The notes under the pieces are model-generated. The model saw only the letters and a program-made list of their open reading frames with translations, searched no databases and was not told the origin of the DNA. A stretch of DNA of 64,000 nt, from contig NZ_MVIM01000003.1 in NCBI RefSeq assembly GCF_002086795.1, positions 434,001-498,000 of the forward strand, written 5' to 3'. The translations under genes and the position numbers were made by a program. Source of the stretch: Mycolicibacterium tusciae. GTDB lineage: Bacteria > Actinomycetota > Actinomycetes > Mycobacteriales > Mycobacteriaceae. Below, piece by piece: positions 58,145 through 64,000 of this stretch (position 1 is its first letter; each line of letters opens with the position of its first letter).

Positions 58145-59545
58145 ATGTCCCGGCCTGCCGCGGCTGTCCATCGCGTCATCAAGGCGTATGACGTGCGCGG
58201 CCTGGTCGGCGAAGAGATCGACGAGGATTTCGTCCGCGACGTCGGCGGCGCGTTCGCTCGGCTCATGCGCGGTGAGAACGCCACCCAGGTGGCGATCGGC
58301 TACGACATGCGAGACAGCTCACCGTCGCTCGCGGAGGCATTCGCCGAGGGTGTGGTCGCGCAGGGCCTCGACGTGGTGCGCGTCGGCCTGGCGTCCACCG
58401 ATCAGCTGTACTTCGCCTCAGGTCTGCTGGACTGTCCGGGCGCAATGTTCACCGCGAGTCACAACCCGGCCGCCTACAACGGCATCAAGCTGTGCCGCGC
58501 AGGCGCCAAGCCCGTCGGCAAGGACACCGGGCTGATGGCCATCAGCGAGGACGTGATCGCCGGGATACCGGCGCACGACGGGCCGCGTGGCTCGAAATCG
58601 GACCGCGATGTCCTGACGGATTACGGCGACTTCCTGCGATCACTGGTCAGCCTGGCCGGGTTGCGACCGCTGAAGGTCGCCGTCGACGCCGGCAACGGAA
58701 TGGCGGGCCACACGGCGCCGGCGGTGCTGGGTTCGATTGCAGGGATCACGCTCGCTCCGTTGTTCTTCGAACTCGACGGCACGTTCCCGAATCACGAAGC
58801 CAATCCACTGGACCCGGCGAACCTCGTCGACCTGCAAGCGCACGTCCTAGCCAGCGGTGCCGACATCGGGCTGGCGTTCGACGGCGACGCTGACCGCTGC
58901 TTTGTGGTCGACGAGCTGGGTAAGCCGGTTTCGCCGTCGGCGGTGACCGCGTTGGTCGCCGCGCGCGAACTCGGTCGCGAGATCGGCGCGACGGTGATTC
59001 ACAACTTGATCACCTCAAGGGCCGTGCCGGAACTCGTGGCTGAACGGGGCGGCACCCCGTTACGTTCGCGCGTCGGACACTCCTACATCAAGGCGCTGAT
59101 GGCCGAGACCGGGGCGATTTTCGGGGGCGAGCATTCAGCGCACTACTACTTCCGCGACTTCTGGGGCGCCGATTCCGGCATGCTGGCGGCGCTGCACGTC
59201 CTGGCCGCGCTCAGTGAGCAGGACCGGCCGCTGTCCGACCTGATGGCCGACTACCAACGCTACGAAGCGTCGGGCGAGGTCAACTTCACGGTCACCGACG
59301 CCGAAGCGTGCATCGACCGGGTGCTGTCCTCCTTCGCGGCCCGCGTCCACTCGATTGACCACCTCGACGGAGTGACCGTCGATCTGGGCGACGGATCCTG
59401 GTTCAACCTGCGGATGTCCAACACCGAGCCGTTGTTGCGGCTCAACGTCGAGGCGCGGACCACGGAAGAGGTCGACGCGATCGTCGAACAGATCGGGGCA
59501 CGGATCTCCGCGCCAACTGAGGCGGCCTCCGAGGTGCCCAAGTGA
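58145..59545 (+). CDS. manB: Phosphomannomutase/phosphoglucomutase ManB
   Basis: 466 residues. Interconverts mannose-6-phosphate and mannose-1-phosphate for GDP-mannose. Active-site serine in MFTASHNPAAYNGIK (Ser near 104), metal loop DGDADRC near 244, and the phosphate-binding RMSNTEPLLRLNVE near the C terminus. The start is preceded by AAGGAG. The stop overlaps the GTG of the next gene. Equivalent to Rv3257c (pmmA). Confidence 0.95.
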   Translation: MSRPAAAVHRVIKAYDVRGLVGEEIDEDFVRDVGGAFARLMRGENATQVAIGYDMRDSSPSLAEAFAEGVVAQGLDVVRVGLASTDQLYFASGLLDCPGAMFTASHNPAAYNGIKLCRAGAKPVGKDTGLMAISEDVIAGIPAHDGPRGSKSDRDVLTDYGDFLRSLVSLAGLRPLKVAVDAGNGMAGHTAPAVLGSIAGITLAPLFFELDGTFPNHEANPLDPANLVDLQAHVLASGADIGLAFDGDADRCFVVDELGKPVSPSAVTALVAARELGREIGATVIHNLITSRAVPELVAERGGTPLRSRVGHSYIKALMAETGAIFGGEHSAHYYFRDFWGADSGMLAALHVLAALSEQDRPLSDLMADYQRYEASGEVNFTVTDAEACIDRVLSSFAARVHSIDHLDGVTVDLGDGSWFNLRMSNTEPLLRLNVEARTTEEVDAIVEQIGARISAPTEAASEVPK

Positions 59546-60648
59546 ACGCCACCCACTCTCTCGTCGACCTCGACGACGTGGAAGGACTGCTGGCCGCCGA
59601 CCGCGACGGATCGCTGCGCGCGGCCGCGATGGCCGGCGCGCAGGTGCGCGCCACCGCCGCCGCGCTCGACGAGGGCGAACTTGATCCGCTGCGAAGCACC
59701 GAGCCCCCGCGCACCGTGATCTGGGTGGCCGGTCGCGGAAATGCCGAAGCGGCAGGGTCATTGCTCGCCGCTGCGCTGGGTGGTTCGGTCGCCGCACCGA
59801 TCGTCGTCGCCCCTGAGGTGCCGCCGTGGATCGGCGCGCTGGACGTGCTGATCGTGGCCGGCGACGATCCCGGCGATCCCGCTTTGGTGGCGGCCGCTGC
59901 CACCGGAGTGCGTCGCGGCGCCCGCGTCGTCGTCGTTGCGCCCTACGAGGGGCCGTTGCGCGACGCCACCGCGGGACGATCCGTCGCACTGGCCCCGCGG
60001 GTGTGGGTGCCCGATGAATTCAGCTTCTCCCGTTATCTGGCCGCCGGCCTGGCGACACTGCACATGGTCGACCCGGGGCTACGGGTGGACCTGGCGGCGC
60101 TGGCCGACGAGCTGGACTCAGAAGTGTTGCGCAACAGCGCTACTCGGGAGCTGCTTACGAATCCCGCGAAGGCGTTGGCCGAGCGGATGTCGGGCGCCCA
60201 GGTCGTCATCGCCGGCGACAACGCGGCGACGCTGGTGTTGGCGCGGCACGTCGCGGCCGTCATGTTGCGGGTCGCTCATCGGGCGGTGGCCGCGGTGGGC
60301 CTGGCCGAGGCGATGGTGGCGCTGCGCGGCGGAATGGGGGAGGCATCCGCCGCCGATCGCGAGCAGTCGATATTCCATGACGAGCAGATCGACGGCCCGC
60401 TGCCGCCACGGGTTCGGACCTTTGTGCTCGCCACCGATGCCGAACGAGCCGTAGTCGCCGCCAGGGTCGCCGGGCTGGACGGCGTCGACGTGATCCACGC
60501 CGAGGATGTGCCGGAGACGCTCGAAGCCTCTGACATCGAGCGCCTGCCTGCCGCTCCGACCAGTCCAGGCCGCCTGGAAGAGCAGCTGGCGATGCTGGCT
60601 GTCCGGATGGAGATGGCGGCCGTCTATCTGAAGCTGGTTCGAGGTTGA
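59542..60648 (+). CDS. TobH / SIS-domain phosphosugar-binding protein (Rv3256c-like)
   Basis: 368 residues. Two SIS-type sugar-phosphate isomerase-like domains ([39 protein letters not shown]) without obvious catalytic signature for glucose-6-phosphate isomerase; it is the conserved TobH-type partner between manB and manA. A role as phosphoglucose/phosphomannose isomerase has been proposed for relatives but is not shown here. The GTG overlaps the manB stop (GTGA). Confidence 0.82.
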   Translation: MNATHSLVDLDDVEGLLAADRDGSLRAAAMAGAQVRATAAALDEGELDPLRSTEPPRTVIWVAGRGNAEAAGSLLAAALGGSVAAPIVVAPEVPPWIGALDVLIVAGDDPGDPALVAAAATGVRRGARVVVVAPYEGPLRDATAGRSVALAPRVWVPDEFSFSRYLAAGLATLHMVDPGLRVDLAALADELDSEVLRNSATRELLTNPAKALAERMSGAQVVIAGDNAATLVLARHVAAVMLRVAHRAVAAVGLAEAMVALRGGMGEASAADREQSIFHDEQIDGPLPPRVRTFVLATDAERAVVAARVAGLDGVDVIHAEDVPETLEASDIERLPAAPTSPGRLEEQLAMLAVRMEMAAVYLKLVRG

Positions 60649-60652
60649 GCAA

Positions 60653-61879
60653 GTGAACTTGCTACGTGGAGCGGTGCGGACCTATGCCTGGGGGTCACGG
60701 ACCGCGATCGCTGATTTCACCGGACGGCCAAGCCCGACAATGCATCCGGAGGCCGAGCTGTGGTTCGGGGCTCATCCGGGCGATCCCGCGTGGCTGGATA
60801 CCGAAGAGGGCGAACGGTCGTTGCTTGACACGTTGCGCGATGATCCCGAGGGGCAGCTCGGGCCCGGTGTGCGCACCAGATTCGGTGACACGCTTCCGTT
60901 TCTGCTCAAGGTGCTCGCGGCCGACGAGCCGCTGTCGCTGCAGGCGCATCCGAGTGCGCGGCAGGCGGCGGAGGGCTTCGCCCGCGAGGACCGATTGGGG
61001 ATCCCCGTCAACGCACCCAATCGCAACTACCGCGACCCCAGCCACAAGCCCGAAATCCTGGTCGCTCTGGGGGAATTCGATGCGCTTGCGGGATTCCGGC
61101 CCCCCGAGCGCACCGTCGAGCTGTTGCGTGCGCTCGCGGTGACCGATCTCGACCCGTATGTGGCCCTGCTGGCGGGTCAGGCCGACGAGTTCGGATTGCG
61201 GGCACTGTTCACCACGTGGATCACCGCACCGCAGCCAGATCTCGACGTACTGGTGCCCCAGGTGATCGAGGGCGCGATCCACTATGTGCGTTCGGGTAAC
61301 AAGACATTCGCGGCCGAGGCAAGGACGGTACTCGAACTCGGCGAGCGTTACCCGGGTGATGCAGGTGTGCTGGCCAGCCTGCTGCTCAACCGCATCACCC
61401 TGCAGGCCGGCGAAGCCATCTATCTGCCCGCCGGCAACCTGCACGCGTATCTGCACGGCGTTGGCCTCGAGGTGATGGCCAACTCGGACAACGTGTTGCG
61501 CGGTGGACTCACCCCGAAGCACGTCGACGTGCCCGAACTGCTGCGCGTGCTCGACTTCACGCCTGCCAGCGAGGATTTGATCCGCCCCACGACCACAAGG
61601 GACGGAATGGAATTGGTGTACAACACACCGGCTCCGGAGTTCGCGGTGTCAGAGCTGCGCATCGACGGCGAGCATGTCGGTCACGAGATCGACGCGCCGA
61701 GCCGCCATGACGGGCCGCAGATCCTGTTGTGCACCGAGGGGTCGGCGGTGGTCTACGCCAAGGGCGGCATGGTCACATTGCAGCGCGGATCGGCCGCGTG
61801 GGTGGCGGCCGACGAGGGGCCGATCCGCCTGACCGCCGAGGCTCCGACGAAGCTCTTCAGGGCCACCGTCGGAATCTAG
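60653..61879 (+). CDS. manA: Mannose-6-phosphate isomerase ManA
   Basis: 408 residues. Zinc enzyme converting fructose-6-phosphate to mannose-6-phosphate, feeding ManB and ManC. Zn ligands in SLQAHPSARQAAEG (Q,H), HKPEILVAL (E) and LPAGNLHAYLHG (H), and the conserved Arg near VLRGGLTPKHVD. The GTG at 60653 follows the tobH stop by 4 bp; operon manB-tobH-manA. Equivalent to Rv3255c. Confidence 0.95.
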   Translation: MNLLRGAVRTYAWGSRTAIADFTGRPSPTMHPEAELWFGAHPGDPAWLDTEEGERSLLDTLRDDPEGQLGPGVRTRFGDTLPFLLKVLAADEPLSLQAHPSARQAAEGFAREDRLGIPVNAPNRNYRDPSHKPEILVALGEFDALAGFRPPERTVELLRALAVTDLDPYVALLAGQADEFGLRALFTTWITAPQPDLDVLVPQVIEGAIHYVRSGNKTFAAEARTVLELGERYPGDAGVLASLLLNRITLQAGEAIYLPAGNLHAYLHGVGLEVMANSDNVLRGGLTPKHVDVPELLRVLDFTPASEDLIRPTTTRDGMELVYNTPAPEFAVSELRIDGEHVGHEIDAPSRHDGPQILLCTEGSAVVYAKGGMVTLQRGSAAWVAADEGPIRLTAEAPTKLFRATVGI

Positions 61880-61894
61880 CGGCGTCACGCCGAG

Positions 61895-63277
61895 CTATCG
61901 ACCGGCGACCAGCTCCTGATCGGGCCTTGAGCGGGCCCGACGCTTCTCGGCAAGGAGCGCCCGCATGTTGTGCCGGATGGTGCGGCCGACCAGGCGCGCC
62001 GACGGCACCATGTACAGGCTGTCGAGCAGGCTGAATCGGCGCAGAAACCACTCGGCCAGAACGGGATCCGTCTCGGCAGCCCCGAGGAACTGGTCGAAGA
62101 GCGCGCCCACCGGCTTGTACCAGAACGGCACCTTGTCGGTTGTGGTGGCGTCGTGCAGCGCCAGGTCGCCGATCACCGTCATCATCCACACCGGGTACGT
62201 CGTCTTGGCCGTGGCTTTCGCGAGTTGCTTCGCGACGTCCGGAACGCCCGACTCGAGGGTCTTGCGCAGGTTGCCCGCTTGGATCGCAGTCATGGTCATG
62301 CCCTGCCCGAACGTCGGGTTGAAGCTGACGACGGCGTCGCCGAACGGGACGATGCCCTCGGGAAAGCTTTGCAGCTTGTCGTAGCGACGCCACCGGCTGG
62401 TCGGGTATTTGTGAAACGCCATCTCGCCGAGCGGGGTGCCCCGCCGTAGCGCGGATGAAAAATGCTCGGGCAGGATCTCGTCGACCAGGTCGCACATCTG
62501 CGCAAAGTTCTGCGGCGGCTCGGCCTTGGCGATACCGAAGGCGGTCACGTTCCAGACGCCGTCTTCGTAGAACAGCGCGCCTACGCCGACCGGATGCTCA
62601 TGGGACGCACCCGCCACCACAACCTTTTCGGCGACAAGGCCGTCAGGAACCCGCACGCGTTGGCTGGCGTACGCGATGCCCACGTCGACGGTTTCCTCGC
62701 GGGGTCGCGGATAGCCCCACTTTTCCAGCCACACCGGCAGGCGGGTGCCCCGGCCCGTCGCGTCGACGACGAGGTCGGCCGGCACGACCTCGCCCGAGTT
62801 GAGCAGTACGCCGGTGACGCGGCGGCGCGCACCGTCGTACGTGGCCTCGGTGATCGTCGCGTGCACGATCTTGACGTTCTCGATCGCCATGACGCGCCGC
62901 CGGATCTGCCACTCCAGCATCGGCCTGCTCGGCACGTAGGCGGTGAACTCGTCCTGCAGTCGGTGTGCGGTCCCCAGCACGTGACCTGCGGCGCCGAAGT
63001 GGATGCAGTCGGGCCGGTTCTCGAGAATCGGCACGCCGTCGGCGACCATGTCTTCGAGCAAGCCCGGGAAGTGGCTCTCGAATTCCTGAGCTCCCCGTGC
63101 CATCAGCAGGTGGACGTGCCTGCCCTGCGGGACGGCCGTCCGGTTGGCCGGGCCGTCCGGCAGTCCGTCACGCTCGTAGACCGTCACGCGCTCGCTGACA
63201 TCGGAGAGCACCCGCGCTGCGCACAGGCCTCCCAGGCTGGCGCCGATGACGGCTACGTGTTTATAACTCCGCCCCAT
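61895..63277 (-). CDS. FAD-dependent monooxygenase-like protein (Rv3254-like)
   Basis: 460 residues (462 for Rv3254). Rossmann FAD motif VAVIGASLGGLCAARVL (8-24), the second FAD motif VPFGDAVVSFNPTFGQGM near 295-312, and a hydroxylase-type FAD fold throughout. The protein resembles halogenase/hydroxylase-type flavin monooxygenases, but the substrate is unknown. The ATG at 63277 is the only start that places the motif correctly. Divergent from the permease gene by 53 bp. Confidence 0.85.
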   Translation of the reverse strand: MGRSYKHVAVIGASLGGLCAARVLSDVSERVTVYERDGLPDGPANRTAVPQGRHVHLLMARGAQEFESHFPGLLEDMVADGVPILENRPDCIHFGAAGHVLGTAHRLQDEFTAYVPSRPMLEWQIRRRVMAIENVKIVHATITEATYDGARRRVTGVLLNSGEVVPADLVVDATGRGTRLPVWLEKWGYPRPREETVDVGIAYASQRVRVPDGLVAEKVVVAGASHEHPVGVGALFYEDGVWNVTAFGIAKAEPPQNFAQMCDLVDEILPEHFSSALRRGTPLGEMAFHKYPTSRWRRYDKLQSFPEGIVPFGDAVVSFNPTFGQGMTMTAIQAGNLRKTLESGVPDVAKQLAKATAKTTYPVWMMTVIGDLALHDATTTDKVPFWYKPVGALFDQFLGAAETDPVLAEWFLRRFSLLDSLYMVPSARLVGRTIRHNMRALLAEKRRARSRPDQELVAGR

Positions 63278-63330
63278 TGGGTGGACAGTACTCGGTACAT
63301 TCCCGAGACGGACCACGGGAGGAACGCCGA

Positions 63331-64000
63331 TGCCAAGGCGAACGAAGTCGGTTGAGCAGTCGATCGCGGACACCGACGAACCGGAAACTCGCCTGCGAAA
63401 AGATCTGAACTGGTGGGACCTCACCGTCTTCGGTGTCTCCGTGGTCATCGGCGCCGGCATCTTCACGATCACGGCGTCAACGACGGGAAACATCACGGGT
63501 CCTGCGATTTCGATCTCGTTCGTCTTCGCCGCGATCGCGTGCGGTCTGGCCGCGCTGTGCTACGCCGAGTTCGCCTCGACGGTGCCGGTGGCGGGCAGTG
63601 CCTACACGTTCTCCTATGCGACGTTCGGCGAGTTCGTCGCGTGGATCATCGGCTGGGATCTGATCCTCGAATTCGCGGTGGCGGCCGCAGTCGTGGCCAA
63701 GGGCTGGTCCAGTTATCTGGGCACGGTGTTCGGCTTCGGCGGTGGCACGGCGGATCTGGTTGGGCTGCAAGTGGATTGGGGCGCGCTCCTGATCATCGTC
63801 TTCGTGACGGTGATCTTGGCGTGGGGCACCAAACTCTCCGCGGAAGTCAGCCTGGCGATCACGGTGATCAAGGTGGCGGTCGTGCTGCTCGTCGTGACCG
63901 TCGGCGCGTTCTACATCAAGGCGGAGAACTTCACCCCGTTCGTCCCTCCCGCGCAGGCAGGCGAAGGTGGTTCCGGCACCGATCAGTCGCTGTTCTCCCT
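63331..64000 (+). CDS. APC-superfamily amino-acid permease (3' end cut by window edge)
   Basis: 223 codons visible of about 490-500. N-terminal cytosolic segment (about 1-30) then helices: DLTVFGVSVVIGAGIFTI contains the GAGIF motif of APC transporters, followed by FVFAAIACGLAALCYAEF, further helices and AITVIKVAVVLLVVTVGAF. It is a cationic or general amino-acid exchanger; the substrate is unknown. The ATG follows GGGAGG. Equivalent to Rv3253c. Confidence 0.9.

Overview
The window is a high-GC actinobacterial chromosome segment. Gene content and order match the Mycobacterium tuberculosis block from Rv3307 (purine nucleoside phosphorylase) to Rv3253c (amino-acid permease), recalled from memory rather than by search. 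Extra genes absent from that block (GH2 glycosidase, poxvirus-type topoisomerase IB, CsbD protein, multicopper oxidase, 2OG oxygenase, DUF559 protein) and the fairly complete biosynthetic backbone suggest a fast-growing or environmental Mycobacterium/Mycolicibacterium. Both ends of the window cut genes (punA at the left, an APC permease at the right). I saw no tRNA, rRNA, CRISPR array, intact insertion sequence or prophage.

Layout. 0-9 kb: punA, two M20 amidohydrolases, a DUF559/AbiEi-like gene bracketed by a 25-bp inverted repeat, a gamma-glutamylcyclotransferase-like protein, then lpdA-glpD2-pseudouridine synthase. 9-16 kb is an accessory block: exported GH2 glycosidase, small secreted proline-rich protein, SDR, crotonase, and a TetR divergent from a reductase/fatty-acid desaturase pair (Rv3230c-desA3 type). 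16-22 kb: lhr-nei DNA-repair pair and another TetR. 22-27 kb: a lysine-catabolism unit (lat, pcd, a 2-oxoadipate dioxygenase/decarboxylase) with the Lrp-type regulator lrpA.

27-34 kb is the general-stress region: a membrane-anchored Mrr-like nuclease, a PAS-ANTAR RNA-binding regulator, a membrane protein/flavin reductase pair, usfY, CsbD protein, a small acidic protein, topoisomerase IB, a 55-residue membrane protein, rsbW (usfX), sigF and a STAS anti-anti-sigma protein. Three sites fitting the SigF promoter pattern (GTTT/GGTT, 15-17 bp, GGGTA) lie before usfY, the csbD gene and rsbW-sigF. 35-43 kb: acyl-CoA carboxylase genes accA3, accD5, accE5, with sufE, sseA, maf and birA (which biotinylates AccA3).

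43-49 kb: a PH-domain membrane protein, GtrA protein, purK-purE, fadE25, a Tat/lipobox multicopper oxidase, a TIGR03089 protein and lcp1. 50-53 kb: rmlD, wbbL and manC, which with lcp1 serve arabinogalactan linker synthesis, arabinogalactan attachment and GDP-mannose supply. 53-57 kb: fbiA-fbiB-nudix (coenzyme F420) divergent from whiB2. 57-62 kb: conserved actinobacterial genes then manB-tobH-manA (mannose metabolism), followed by an FAD monooxygenase and a permease.

The most unusual items are the inverted-repeat-flanked DUF559 gene, the alternative hairpins between the STAS gene and a mobA-like gene, a TTAAG direct-repeat motif shared by the accA3 and accD5/birA upstream regions, an lpdA that keeps both redox cysteines, and the stress-gene insert inside the usfY-sigF locus.
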